A stretch of DNA of 64,000 bases from Combretum micranthum. Taxonomy: Eukaryota; Streptophyta; Magnoliopsida; Myrtales; Combretaceae. Location of the stretch: contig JAMXBD010000064.1 of assembly GCA_024138025.1 (NCBI GenBank), forward strand, positions 2,046,001-2,110,000, in the 5' to 3' direction. The notes below the pieces were generated by a model. That model was not told the origin of the DNA. It ran no database searches and worked only from the letters and a program-made list of their open reading frames with translations. Below are positions 49,261 through 60,647 of the stretch, in pieces. The position numbers were made by a program, and so were the translations under genes. Positions within the stretch are counted from its first letter, which is position 1. Every line of letters starts with the position of its first letter.

Positions 49261-49294
49261 CCTCTCCAATACACCCATAGCACAACCATTACAG
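49261..49294 (+). repeat. right copy of ~34-bp direct repeat flanking the gypsy array
   Basis: CCTCTCCAATACACCCATAG continuing to CCATTACAG directly follows LTR 4. It equals the right terminus of a TIR unit and repeats 29964-29999. The linker GACAGTC (49294-49300) and unit D follow. Confidence 0.78.
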
Positions 49295-49300
49295 ACAGTC

Positions 49301-49571
49301 TGTAATGGTTGTGCTATGGGTGTATTGGAGAGGCTTATATGCATGTAAAAAGGGTTGGGTGTAAGTCATGTGGGCTTCCCCAGCGTTACCACTTCGCAGT
49401 AGCATCGTCCTCATCTGTGGGCCCGGAGTCCTTACCGGGAAGACTCTCTCGCGCACAGCCTTTTGGGGACCACTGCTACACATGGTGTGAAGGATTGTCC
49501 CACATGGGTTTGGCTCAACCTTTTTACATGCATATAAGCCTCTCCAATACACCCATAGCACAACCATTACA
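49301..49571 (-). repeat. TIR unit D, inverted centre
   Basis: 271 bp, centre in the same inverted orientation as unit B. Followed by the linker GACAGTC (49572-49578). Confidence 0.85.
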
Positions 49572-49578
49572 GACAGTC

Positions 49579-49850
49579 TGTAATGGTTGTGCTATGGGTG
49601 TATTGGAGAGGCTTATATGCATGTAAAAAGGGTTGAGCCAAACCCATGTGGGACAATCCTTCACACCATGTGTAGCAGTGGTCCCCAAAAGGCTGTGCGC
49701 GAGAGAGTCTTCCCGGTAAGGACTCCGGGGCCCACAGATGAGGACGATGCTACTGCGAAGTGGTAACGTGGGGAAGCCCACATGACTTACACCCAACCCT
49801 TTTTACATGCATATAAGCCTCTCCAATACACCCATAGCACAACCATTACA
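49579..49850 (+). repeat. TIR unit E
   Basis: 272 bp, centre in the same orientation as A and C. Its end CCATTACA is followed by GTGAG, the right target duplication of the whole composite insertion. Confidence 0.85.
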
Positions 49851-49857
49851 GTGAGCA

Positions 49858-51187
49858 TTGGGAAAAATAAAATATGATCCTAATGGTGGTGCTTTTTGTC
49901 ACAAATCAATGATTAAAGACTTACTGCCTGTATTTGTTGCCTTTCACTGTCGCGATCCTATATCCAGAGCTTTTTATGATCAATGGTTTAGGTCTTCTCA
50001 AAAGTTTTTTTCTAAGATAACAGTGAAGTGCATTGTAGTTTTCAATGTTGAGCTTCTGAAGTAAGTAGAAGAGTACTGGCAGTCATCATTTGTGTTCTCA
50101 AAAAATATGTGTTCTTAAATCACCTCCATCCTTTATTTTTTTATTTTATTATTCGACTTGTTTCACATATGTTGGCACACTTATATTTAGCCGGAAGCAT
50201 GCAATTTTTGGCGACAGTGCCAATTATGGTTGTGAATAAGAAGTTGCTTTCCCTAATATGTGCATTCTTCTCAGGATTGAGTTATCGAGGAATTGCTGCA
50301 GTGAGATGACCTCTTTTCATCTAACGAAACCCAATGGAAGCAAATGCATACCCCATTAATTAAAATCGGTCACAAATTTCTTTGTACCAGTTTCGACGGT
50401 TGCACTTTCACACTTGGACTCTATAATTTTACTATGGGAAGAAGGGAAAACAGTTTGCTGTCCCAAATTTGCTGTCTCTATTGTGTCATCGCGAATAAAT
50501 ATTAGACACCTGTCAAATAAATTAAAAATAAAAAATCCCTAAAATATAGGAAGCATTTTATAACACGTGTTAGATGTTTATTCATAGAGACATAATGGGG
50601 ACAGCAAATAGGGACCACAAATTTTTATCCGGGAAGAAGGATGGGTTTTAGTTGTTCTAACTGTTTTGCTTATGTAATTTATAGATCGGGCAAGGAAAAT
50701 TCTAGATTTCTTCACTTTATGTCTGTTTGACTTTGCATTATTCTTGAAGCCTTCAAATGTTCACTTATGGATTATTCTTTTTCAGATTGGATTTGTTGTG
50801 TTTGGCCATGGCTTTCTGCAGATAAGGAGTGCTTATCTTGTTGCTTCTCGCCCTTGGTTGTCTCTATTAGCTTATACCACTGCTTTAGGACCAATACATG
50901 CATACAATCTTTTTGGTTGCCGTTCTATCTTAGTTCCAGAGTGTACATGTATAGTTTTCGAAGAAATATATGCTTATCGAATGCTTGGGAAACCCTATAG
51001 AGTAAGAGAGACTTACTGCATGTGGCATTCTTAAAGTTCTCGGTCGAATTGAAGAAATTATGAAAATCCTGGAGAAAGATGCATTTGGATCAAACCTTAA
51101 CCAGATGGTATTTATTGATGAATGGCATTCATTGCACCGTTTTATGGAGCACTTTTTAGTAGAGACTATTGGATTCAAACCTTAAAC
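49858..51187 (+). pseudogene. exon-like fragments of an unrecognised host gene
   Basis: The first block (49858-50058; YDPNGGAFCHKSMIKDLLPV, RDPISRAFYDQWFRSSQKFF) ends at a strong GTAAGT donor. A second piece near 50190-50310 follows a TTTAG acceptor. A third (from 50785 after TCTTTTTCAG) reads GFVVFGHGFLQIRSAYLVAS, PWLSLLAYTTALGPIHAYNL and EEIYAYRMLGKPYRVRETY. It then continues one frame over (51038-51186) as RIEEIMKILEKDAFGSNLNQ and DEWHSLHRFMEHFL, and stops. I do not recognise the family. Frame disagreement and the composite insertion just upstream suggest a broken gene, or a truncated 3' part of one. Confidence 0.4.
50446..50630. mobile_element. Mutator-like MITE
   Basis: 185 bp with ~65-bp imperfect TIRs. 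Left TTTGCTGTCCCAAATTTGCT matches the complement of the right end, TTTGTGGTCCCTATTTGCTG. A perfect direct repeat GGGAAGAAGG flanks it (50436-50445 and 50631-50640). A 9-10 bp duplication with long TIRs is typical of Mutator-like MITEs. It lies in what would be an intron of the surrounding gene fragment. Confidence 0.78.
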
Positions 51188-51189
51188 CG

Positions 51190-52050
51190 ATGACTTAAGC
51201 ATAGTTAATCTACTGCTAAACCGCATGCCTGTTACTTTCAAATACACTAACTATAATATTTAGAACATAGCTTTGTTCTTGGCTGTTGTTGTACTTGTGT
51301 TCTTTTCGTGAAGTTCACCCCAGCATTGTTGCGTGCTAAAAATATGAACTCATTCAGCAAATCCTCGGCAACTCCAATGTTTAAAGCTTGTTTAGACCCT
51401 CTTTGTGAAGTTCATGCCTGTACTGATGCTGGGGATGCTTTCTGTTTATTACTCACCACTTCTTCGACACTGGTTATCCTTGGATTGTCCCCCTAGCTGG
51501 TGCAATTTGCATCACCTGCGAACACGTACACTCCTGCATGCTTCATCTCATAATTCAGATGGTAGTATCATAGTTAACATCTTCGGACAATGAATGTGCG
51601 ACGGCATTAAATTTCAGTAAGCACCTAGCCGTCCGACGATACCCTATTCAGTGTCAAAGAAGTGGCAACCAAAAAGCATGCACAGCTACTAATAAGCTGA
51701 TGACATAACTGATCTAATTACAGAAAATTGCACTCTCTTCCCAGAAAATTTCTGATGCATCAGTCATATGTTCATTAGTTCTGTCTACTCCCATAATGTT
51801 CTTATTCTCTTTAGCCCAAGTTTTCTTCTGAGGTGTAACATGTTCATTTGTCGATTTGATTTGTCTCTGCCATTCGTGGTTCTAGTTTTATTTGCTATTA
51901 TCTAGACAACCTTATTTTTGAAATAATAAATATAAAGATTGCCCCAAATCTATAATTTTAAAAATTTAAATTAGACGGTTATGATGTTAATCTAAAAAAT
52001 GGTTTTCTAGTAGGAGTGACTAAGTTTGAATTCTATAATGTCATTCAACT
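51190..52050. other. possible host gene tail, no confident coding sequence
   Basis: Composition is gene-like (about 51300-51650, with ORFs of 62 codons in two frames), but no family is recognised and the frames conflict. Probably 3' flank or a further decayed exon. Confidence 0.3.
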
Positions 52051-52055
52051 CTTTT

Positions 52056-52437
52056 AGGTTAAATGTCAAATTTGATGTTTGAATATTTTACAAAAATTCA
52101 ATCTGGTATCTAGATTTTAAAGCATTCAATTTAATATCCAATTAAACTCTTTTCGACTATTTATAATACCTCTTAACATCGTTTACTCTGTTTGTTGATA
52201 TGAAAAATATAACTTAGCAATTGATTTTTACTACTTTTTGTAATGTTAGCCATCACTTGTAGGTTGTATCTTCCACATTAGGAAACATAATAAAAGGTGT
52301 TAGTAAAGTAGTAAAATTAGTTATAAAAAGTTTGATTGGATATTAAATTAACCACTTTAAAATTTAGGAACCAAATTGATTTTTTTTCTTTCTTTTTTGG
52401 TGGCAAAAATTTGGGTACTTGATTTGATATTTTCCAA
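52056..52437. mobile_element. long-armed foldback MITE
   Basis: The left arm (TTAAATGTCAAATTTGATGT; TTTAATATCCAATTAAACTC) pairs with the complement of the right arm (AAAATATCAAATCAAGTACC; TTTAATATCCAATCAAACTT). Arms exceed 120 bp with gaps. Target duplication unresolved. Confidence 0.55.
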
Positions 52438-53255
52438 GAACCCCTTCTTTATTAAGTCTTTTAGTTTATGGGTTTTAATCAAAATCCTTCAACACAAGTG
52501 AGTGGAAATATTAGATAATAAATATATAGTACCTATTAAATCTTTATCCGTAAAATTTAAACCTAAAAGTTATGCTACTATCCGAGATAGTATTGAAGAC
52601 GAAAGAAGAAAAAGTTAATTATGAAAACATGGCTTGTGCTTTGGTCAATTTGCAAACATATGATCCGTGTTAATTTTTTTAATAAATAGTTAACTTAAGT
52701 TTTATACAAAAGTGTTAATATTATTTAATAATTTTAGAATGATACATGTCAATTTTTTATTGGTCATAAAAATTAATTGTATATATTTAAAATTTTTCAT
52801 TTTTAAAAAACAATTTTTAATATTTTATTTTATTTTTTAGTAATATTATTTATTAAATTAATTTTTTAGTTCAATAAGACTCTTACACATATCTTTTTAA
52901 TAGTAATTAAATTATGTTGACACTTTTGTATAAAATTCGAGTCACATATTTATAAAAAAAATTAACACAATTTATGTGTTTGCAAATTAATAAAAACACA
53001 TATCATATTTTTATAATTAATCCAAAGGAAAAAAAAAATGGTGTCAATGAAAGAGTATAATAATTGCGAAAAGCTGAATGCCACAAAAAAAGCTTCTGCA
53101 ATCATTTCTATAGTTCTCACTTCCTAGCAAAAGATCTTGGTGTGATGGTATACATTCCACATTTTGTAGCTGATTTTTTATTTTTTTGGCCATAATTTCT
53201 GTAGCTGACTAAATTTTCAATTGTGCAATATGCTTAGGCAAAGTTGATTTACAGC
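52438..53255. other. gene-free AT-rich DNA
   Basis: No ORF or repeat termini seen. Very AT-rich around 52700-53030. Confidence 0.4.
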
Positions 53256-53257
53256 CA

Positions 53258-53500
53258 ACAAGAAAAAAAGGCAAGATGCCTTGGATTTAAGAAATCAGAT
53301 TCTGTCTAAAGGCACATGGTACACTGAGACAGCTGGCAAATATGCTATGATGTGTTTTTTTATAGTCACCTTTAGTTTTCTTGACAAAGACACGGATCAA
53401 TAGGGCATCTTCTTTTTGTCCTATATAAGAAAGGGTATGCTGCCGTTGCATACAAAACCCTAACCCTTCATAGAATAACTTCTCCCATAGCTCTCAGTCA
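53258..53500 (+). promoter_or_regulatory. promoter and leader of a small putative gene
   Basis: TATATAA at 53422-53428, about 100 bp before an ATG at 53526, with an A/C-rich leader. GGATCAATAGGGCATCTTCT and AAATCAGATTCTGTC upstream recur in altered form at 60.65-61.55 kb, pointing to a duplicated promoter. Confidence 0.5.
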
Positions 53501-53525
53501 GCCAGTACCAATTATCAGTATCTAT

Positions 53526-54358
53526 ATGGCTGCAGAAACTCCAATCTGTATGGAAGCAGTGGTGACAGATCTGTCAAGGATTTGCAAAACAAGCAACTAT
53601 TGGCTTCCATGCAGGTAGTTTCATCTTGATGCTTGCTTCCTGACTATGTAGGAGTAGCAACCAAAACTAAATGGTGGATCTGAATACATCAATCCATGAA
53701 AAAGATACATCAGCTAAACTCAGCACCTGTGCATTTATATGCATCTTGCTAATTTCCTATCTGCGGTCAGATGAAAGTGAGCTTGGAAGTTGAATGTAAA
53801 GCCAGGAAATAGGATGTCTATAAAAGCAGAGGTGCTGAACTTAGCAAGTTTATCTATTTTCCATGGCATTGGTGTATTTAGATCCATTCAAAGTTTCATT
53901 GCTACTCCTATAATAGTAAGTGAAGCAGCATTAAGATGGATCACCTTCGAGGAATCCAATATTGTTTGTCTTGAAAACCTTTCACAAGATTTGTTACCAT
54001 CGCCGTAAAACAGACCAGAGTTTCCAGCAATATAGAGGCCGATTATTGGAAATGGCTTGGTATTCAAAATCTTTATATCTTTCTGGATACTTTTCAACAC
54101 TTTTTGATTTTCTTCTACTTTTCAAGATTTGTTCTTTGATTACTATTGAAGTATATGCAAGTTTTGTACTTTTACATGAAGCTGCTTCTATATATCATGT
54201 ACATAACTGCGATGTTTACTTGTTTTTCTTGTGCTCAGTTCTTGCAGTTCGCGGTGGCTGTGAGTGAGGTTTGTTATGAGGAAACCCGGGTTGGCATTCG
54301 GAAAATATGCGAGGAAGAAGGTGGTAACGAGCTTAAGCTTTATTGCATGTTCTCTTAA
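53526..54358 (+). CDS. putative small two- or three-exon gene, unrecognised
   Basis: The first exon reads MAAETPICMEAVVTDLSRIC then KTSNYWLPC and meets a CAG/GTAGTT donor at about 53613. A last exon after TTCTTGCAG (about 54249) reads FAVAVSEVCYEETRVGIRKI then EEEGGNELKLYCMFS and stops at 54358. The phases of these two do not join directly, so a middle exon or a different splice is needed, or the gene is broken. Product unknown. TATA box, leader and codon content make a real gene plausible. Confidence 0.35.
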
Positions 54359-54359
54359 C

Positions 54360-55030
54360 TGTAATTGTAATTTTATTATAATTTTATTTTTTTATTAATG
54401 GCTATTATAATGTTTAGTTAACCCTAAAAATGACTTCATAAGAAATTTTTATTTCAAAGGACATTGAATAACTATTTTTTACACAATCTTATAAATGATA
54501 ATCAATGTTGGCATTGTTTTTTTTTTTTTTAATACCCTATTTAAATAAAAAATTAAAAAAAAATCTCATTATAGCTTGTGTCGTACATTCAAAGAAGTGA
54601 AGGGACCGTATTTTATTTAATGTTCAGGTTTTGCTTATTAGCTTTTGATGCCATTAGCGATGAACTGGATCTTTGTGTAGTTGAAGATGGAATGTTGTCT
54701 ACTTGACAACTATAAAGATGGTCAAAAGACTTGATAAACGTAATGGATTGTTAAGGAAATTATTAAATGAAACTGACATAAATTTCAATAAGATGAAATA
54801 TATTTTCAACAAACTTCATGTGTAAAATTTGATAACTAGAAGTTGACTGGAGATGATATTTAACCATTTGAAGTTTCAGGTTTAGGGGAGACATAGAACT
54901 TGAAGTTAAAATAATAATTTTGATATCACCTTTGCTCTTGCATTCATATTAATCGGTTGCACAATGTTAATGAATCATGTTTGGTATGCAAGAATAAATC
55001 TGAAATGGAATCGCCGTTTCGGATTCATTC
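54360..55030. other. gene-free AT-rich DNA
   Basis: 3' flank of the small putative gene; contains a T-run near 54519 and no supported element. Confidence 0.35.
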
Positions 55031-55032
55031 AC

Positions 55033-55362
55033 ATTCCTATGTTTGGTTGTGTTTTTAAAAATCAAAATTGTGATTCTTAGAAATCGTCAATTCTGGCTTT
55101 GAGAGAGAATTCGATTCCGTTTTGAGAAGGCAAAATTACGATTCTATTCTTTTCTCACAAATAATTAACATTAAATTACCTTTTTATTCTCTTACTTATT
55201 TATTATTTACATAAGTATTAATGATATTTTTGATAAATAACATGTCAATTCCATTTCATTCCAAGATATATCCAAATAAAAAAACGAATTTATCAGTCTA
55301 TCTCCATTTCATTCCATTCCATTCCACTTATTCCAATTAATTCCGATCTGAACTATTGCTGT
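55033..55362. mobile_element. dispersed MITE-like repeat, copy 1
   Basis: ATTCCTATGTTTGGTTG...TTTTTAAAAATC...CCATTTCATTCC...CCAATTAATTCC. A clear relative lies in opposite orientation at 61070-61360. Both ends are ATTCC-rich. The superfamily is not determined. Confidence 0.55.
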
Positions 55363-55557
55363 GTAAAGTGTAAAATTGATCTCGAGTTTGGTTAAACTTC
55401 TAATGGTACTATGTCAAACATCATGAAAATTGATATTGAGTTGGGGTTATTGAATGGATATATATATTATATTATATGTATATATGTATATTTTGCATCA
55501 TGAAAATTGATATCAAGTTAGTTAGTGTTAGCAGGAGGCTTTTCTTTATATGTAAAG

Positions 55558-55581
55558 ATATATATATATATATATATATAT
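55558..55581. repeat. TA microsatellite
   Basis: Uninterrupted TA dinucleotides; a shorter TA-rich stretch lies at about 55460-55485. Confidence 0.85.
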
Positions 55582-55998
55582 ATTTATGCCATTTGTATAT
55601 GGTATGTATTTTATCTATATTTATTTGAAATTGAATGGTTAGAATATTATTTTATTTGTATTCGTTCTTACTTCAGATCTAGTTTTTTGATATAATATTT
55701 TTTCTGTATTTTATTATAATTATGAGGAAGATGATGATTGCGAAAAAGGAGATGAGAAATGAAATCATGGAAATCCATGTGTTAAAAAAAAGGCAAAAAT
55801 TTAGGGACATCATATTTTATTCATTATTATTTTTAAAATTTTTTAAAATAAGTAGACTAAAAGATAAATAAGCTCAACTTTATAGAGACTATTTTAATAT
55901 TTAATTTAATAATTTTTTTTCCTTTTTACTCTTTTTATCTTATTTTGTCAAATGCACAATTTAAAAATGTTCCCAAAACGATCCAAGTTTGTCGCCTT

Positions 55999-56034
<36 letters not shown>

Positions 56035-57284
56035 AAAAATATTATTAATTCATTTTTTAGAATTTCAAATGTGATTTTACCATAACCCAGTCATGGTAAA
56101 TATGATTCATGACAAGAACAAGAATTCCCTTGCTATCATCGGGCACGTTTTAAAAAAAAAAAAAAAAAAAAGCTCATCGATTCCAAATCATTAGCTATTT
56201 AAGGTTGGTTATATAGTGATGCTAAAGAAATAGGCATTTAAGGCTATCAAATCCATATAATTAGACCCTTCTTTGTCCAAGGATCGGTTCGAAACGCGAC
56301 CCAACCAGGCTTTTTGGACCCAACAGTTTCAACTGGCCCAATTTAAAAATATATAATATAAAAATAGAGTATTTATTTATTATCGAAATAAGAAATAAAG
56401 ATAAATATAGAATATAGAATAATAGAAAAGTAAAAAAAATTAATATTTAAACTATTTTCCATATGAATAAATATTATTAATTATCTAATTAGAATATTTA
56501 ATACATTGTTAACAACAACACATATGATGAGTATAATTTATAATCATGTCTCGTACTATATAGAGTTCTATTTAAAGAACAATCTCCCTACAAGACAATG
56601 TGAGAGTTTTTTTTTTGTAACATTTACTCTTTTAGAGTGTTAGTCTAATAGCACATTGCTAATATTTTAACTCAATGAGAATGTGCTTGTATATAAATAG
56701 TTATTTTTCTTTCATAGTACTAAATGAATATGAGTTAAAGAGCAGTATATTCTTAGACTTATTTTATATTTAAAGTTTGATTATCATTTTTTTTAATTTA
56801 AGAATTTTTGTTTCCTTTTCTTTCTTTCTTTTTCTACATAACTAGTAGGTCCACAGGCCCAAACCTGCCTTGTGCCAATTCCAGATGATTGTAGGTTTAC
56901 AGTTTTTGGGCTCAAACCGTGCATATGTCTAAATGCATTATATTACTTTGAAGCCTATTGCATTAAAAAAAAAAAAAATTCCAAGCAAGGCTTGAAGATG
57001 TATCAAATCGATTATATAACTATTAGCAAAGATCATAATTTGACGGGATATTCATTTCATAATAATTTAAAAGGATAAAGAAAGGAAATGAGCATTACTT
57101 TCTTTTCTTTCCCTCCCATTAAGAGAACTAAACTCATATTTTACTACAAATGCTTGATGTACTTAATTATTTCAATGTTTTATCAGTAGCTAACCTTAAA
57201 AGTCTAAGAAAAAGGATGAAACTGTTGAAGCAAAAAAAATGTATTTTATTTAATGAAAAATTATATGAGTTTACATAAATAAGG
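55582..57284. other. gene-free AT-rich DNA
   Basis: Contains the GA microsatellite (56003-56031), an A-run (about 56151-56171), and two GGCCC/GGACC-rich blocks (56280-56345 and 56845-56935) that may be the ends of one decayed element. No supported gene; the 68-codon ORF at 56872 spans one of these blocks. Confidence 0.4.
56003..56031. repeat. GA microsatellite
   Basis: About 14 uninterrupted AG repeats. Confidence 0.9.
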
Positions 57285-57288
57285 GTAA

Positions 57289-57779
57289 ATTACACTAGAA
57301 TGTATCAACGTTGGGGGTAAATTTATTTAAAGTATTAATGTTTTGAGTGATTAAAAAAAAAATCAACAGAACCATCCAGTCAACTATTTAACCATTAAAT
57401 TAAATATAGTAATTGGAATATTAACTATTTTAATTATTCGATCACGATTGGGTATGATTTGAGCCATTGGATAGTGACAAGACCATAGAATTTCCCATCA
57501 ATCAAATAACGTATTAATGTTTTGCGAAGTTTATTTAAGGTATTAATGTTTTGATTAGTTTTCAATTAAGTTTCCTTACTTTTCGTCAATGTTATATTAT
57601 TAATACTTTATTTGACTCATTTTGTGAAACATTGATTCTTTTCTTTAACCAATTGCAATATTAAGAGTTTAAATAAATCCATCTCTAAATGTTGATATCT
57701 TAAATGAATTTTGTAAAACATGATATTTTAAATAAACCTATTAACAAATATTGATATTCTTTTAATGTAATTTATCCAC
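57289..57779. mobile_element. foldback MITE
   Basis: The left end AGGGTAAATTACACTAGAAT pairs with the right end, whose complement reads TGGATAAATTACATTAAAAG. Both arms carry TTTATTTAA and ATTGATAT-like motifs. An inner block (57430-57500) resembles 15150-15240. Confidence 0.5.
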
Positions 57780-58135
57780 GTAAATATGGTGGATGATAAA
57801 GATGCTTATCCAACCAATTCGTTAACAGGATTGAGTGGAGCAGCAGAATATGTTTTCTTTGACAACAAATTTAGTTTAAATCTTTAAATGAACTTTCTTA
57901 GGCCAAATCGAATCACAACTTGGCGCAGATCTTGCTAGCTCCTGCTCGGCTCCTTCAGTAAAGTCCTACAATACACAACGTAGCCTCGACCTATGTTCAG
58001 AATATTCATGATTCTATGTAGAAATGGTGTCTCCATTAAGAAGGGGAAAAGAATGAACTCAAGAAAATATCAAGCTAGGATGGATATTATCACCCACGTC
58101 CAGGAATGCAAGCAAGTCAAATTAGTAGAACAAGT
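57780..58135. other. gene-free intergenic DNA
   Basis: No supported element or ORF. Confidence 0.35.
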
Positions 58136-58435
58136 TTGGGTTTGTTATTTACTCGATTTTGACACGAAATAGTTGAGTCCACTTGAACACAAGTTATAAA
58201 GTTGTCTGTTGAACCAAGTTCCGGTTTTCTAATATTGAGTTCGGGTAATTCATGGACCTGTTTTAATTCAAGTCGAGTTTATATATTTGTGAAGGTTAAG
58301 TCAAGTTTTAATATCAATATTATTTTAATTTAAATAAAAAAAATAAATTTTTGATAAATTGAGTTTGAACGAATTTAATTAAGTCAAGTTTGAAATTATT
58401 AAGTACCATTGAGCTTAACATTTCACCGTATTACT
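58136..58435. repeat. dispersed repeat, copy 1
   Basis: GTTTGTTATTTACTCGATTT...GTCCACTTGAACACAAGTTA...TTGAGCTTAACATTTCACCG. A ~75-80% similar copy (by eye) lies at 61591-61890 in the same orientation. In both copies the next sequence is the same hAT-type end. Confidence 0.7.
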
Positions 58436-58892
58436 TAGGATTGCAAACAAGTCGAGCTGAGTCGAGCTGAACTTTTAATGAGTTTAAAATGCATAGGCTC
58501 AAGCTCGTTAAGGATTCATGAGTCTGAGTTCAGCTAAATGAACTTAAGCTCAGCTCGTTGACATAAATAATTATATATAATTATATTTATAATATTATAT
58601 TAATCTATAATATTAATATTCTAATATAATATTAATATTAATTATAAATAAGTATATATTATAAAATAACATTATCAAAGAAAATGTTTCACAAGCCTTC
58701 TCTCAACAATGGTTTGCATACAGGGTCGTAAGACATTAACTAGCTTGTTTGAAACCGGCTCATTAGTTTGAATAAAGGGTTGGACTTAATTCGTTTAATT
58801 GAAAAAGCTTCATTTTGAGCTCGAGCCGAGCGAGGTTTGAAATGAGCCTAGCTCTAATAGCTCATGAGTAATCCAACTTGTTTGCATCCTTA
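58436..58892. mobile_element. non-autonomous hAT element
   Basis: The left end TAGGATTGCAAACAAGTCGA pairs with the right end, whose complement is TAAGGATGCAAACAAGTTGG. Subterminal GAGCTGAG/CTCGAGC repeats sit at both ends and the centre is AT-rich. The candidate 8-bp duplications GTATTACT and GTCTTAAC agree at only 5 of 8 positions, so the TSD is weak. Confidence 0.65.
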
Positions 58893-60645
58893 GTCTTAAC
58901 TTAATTCGTTTACAACCATTTCCATATTTAATAAATTATAGAATGTTAAATAGAAATATAATGTTTAATAACGCATAACTAATTGATTTGATGCTAAGTT
59001 GATGTTAAAGTTTATATATTAGATTTATTAGTAAGGAAGAGGAGCGACAAATCGGCAAGAAGAAGTCAATCAAGAAAGAGTGTAATTGTAAATTTTTGTC
59101 AAACTTCTTTTTGTTATATTTATTTTATATTTAAAAAATCGAAAAGGACTATATAATATTATTTTTTTAAACTTTTCTATTGACTAAAAAAAAAAAATTC
59201 TGGTTGAAGCATGCTTTAGTAGATATATTCATAGGTCTAGATATCTCTTCGAGTCGGGTTCATCTATGGTGGGTCAGACCACCAAACGGACCCATTGTGG
59301 TCTGTGGGTCTAAGGCTGGTCCACTAATCAGACTTGTGTACCCAATGGGTTCAAACGAGTCTCATTTAAAAAATAAATAATTAAAAAATTAATAACATTG
59401 AAAAGGGATGGGTCGAACTCATCCGATCCACTCCAGGACCCGACAGATGCACGATTAGACCCTCCCCATCCTCTCTACGGGCAATTACAGGTCTTTATAA
59501 TTCAGGCCTGGACCTGATGAGTTAGGTCCATAGGTTAGACTGAACCGCCTTAGGAAGTTGTCTACACTGGCTGGAATTGGAACCATTGATTCCAATTTTG
59601 GAAATTAAGAAACCAGAACCGAAACCATGGGAGACCGTTCTAATCCGATTCCGGAACTGTGAAAGTACTACATTTTATTAGTTAAAATAAAAAAATTTAA
59701 AATGAATTTTAATTTTAAATACAAAAATTTATAAACTCAAAAGAATAATTGGGTATAGTAGCATTAAAGTCTTTAACCTTTTTTTTTTTCAATTTTTGTT
59801 TTTAGGATATGTATTTATTTATATATAAATACATTCAATTTTAATTGTTGTGTTAGCAACATAGGACTATAAAATAATCTAGAGGCAAAATAGAAAATTA
59901 TGAGACAATAAGTAGTCCAATAATTTTTTTTTAAAGAAAAAGATTTTAATTTTAGTAGAAATTTATATAAACCAAACCATACATACTTCTAAACTATATT
60001 TGTATGTGTGTTATTAATAACAATACATTAAAAGTTGTAAATAGGTAATAAAATTTTACTACTCACATGAGATAGTTTAAATATTTAAAATTACATATTT
60101 AATAATATTTTTTCTCAATTTTTTTAATAGTGGAACCAATTAAAACACCCGGTGTGATTCGATTTTGAATTGAAGAACCATCTACAAAAGTGAAAAGTTG
60201 GCTGCGAGGAAACCACTGATGAAGGTTTTGGTTCGGTGATGATGTCTGCTTTAGCAATAATAAGCTTGATTGTTTGGTTACTACATTTCTTATTATTAGA
60301 CTATAATGATGTTGATTGGCTAGATCACCTCATCTCGTTAAGATTTTTTAAGTGTTCTATCTGTGTGTTGTAGATGTCTTTCTTTTTTTTTTTTTAAAGA
60401 ATTTCACAGCTTTATTTATAAACCCCTTTATTCATATAATTTCCTATAATATTAAAGGGCAAAAAAAAAAAAGCAAAAGCACCAAAAACTTGTAGGACCG
60501 TCCAATAATGAGGATTTTTTTGCCCTTTTTTGTTTTTCCGCCCAAAACAATAATAAGCACCCTGAAATAAGGATGAAAAACTTACATGGGATGCTATAAT
60601 AAATCTTTTTAACTTTTTTTATTTGTTTAAGGAAGATTGCAATTT
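58893..60645. other. gene-free intergenic DNA
   Basis: A GGTCC/GGGTC-rich block at 59225-59560, comparable in composition to 15.95-16.27 kb, then AT-rich sequence. A GGAATTGGAACC-type block at 59570 and an AATTGAAGAACC block at 60165 do not form convincing termini. No gene. Confidence 0.35.
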
Positions 60646-60647
60646 TA

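Larger units (their letters stand above)
29167..49850. mobile_element. 20.7-kb composite insertion: alternating TIR units around a tandem gypsy array
   Basis: The block begins TGTAATGG and ends CCATTACA and is flanked by the perfect 5-bp duplication GTGAG (29162-29166 and 49851-49855). From left: unit A (+), B (-), C (+), gypsy array, a 33-bp right end of a unit, D (-), E (+). A TG...CA ends/5-bp TSD combination is LTR-retrotransposon-like, although the edge units look like TIR elements. The outer duplication implies that the palindromic block entered first as one piece and the gypsy array entered it later. Confidence 0.8.

Noticed and set aside
29167..49850. CRISPR-like or satellite array
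   Set aside because: The repeats are 272-bp alternating TIR units and 5.7-kb retrotransposon units, with no short direct repeats separated by unique spacers.
59560..60200. Possible hAT element with GGAATTGGAACC end
   Set aside because: The proposed right end does not form an inverted repeat with the left end and no target duplication was found.
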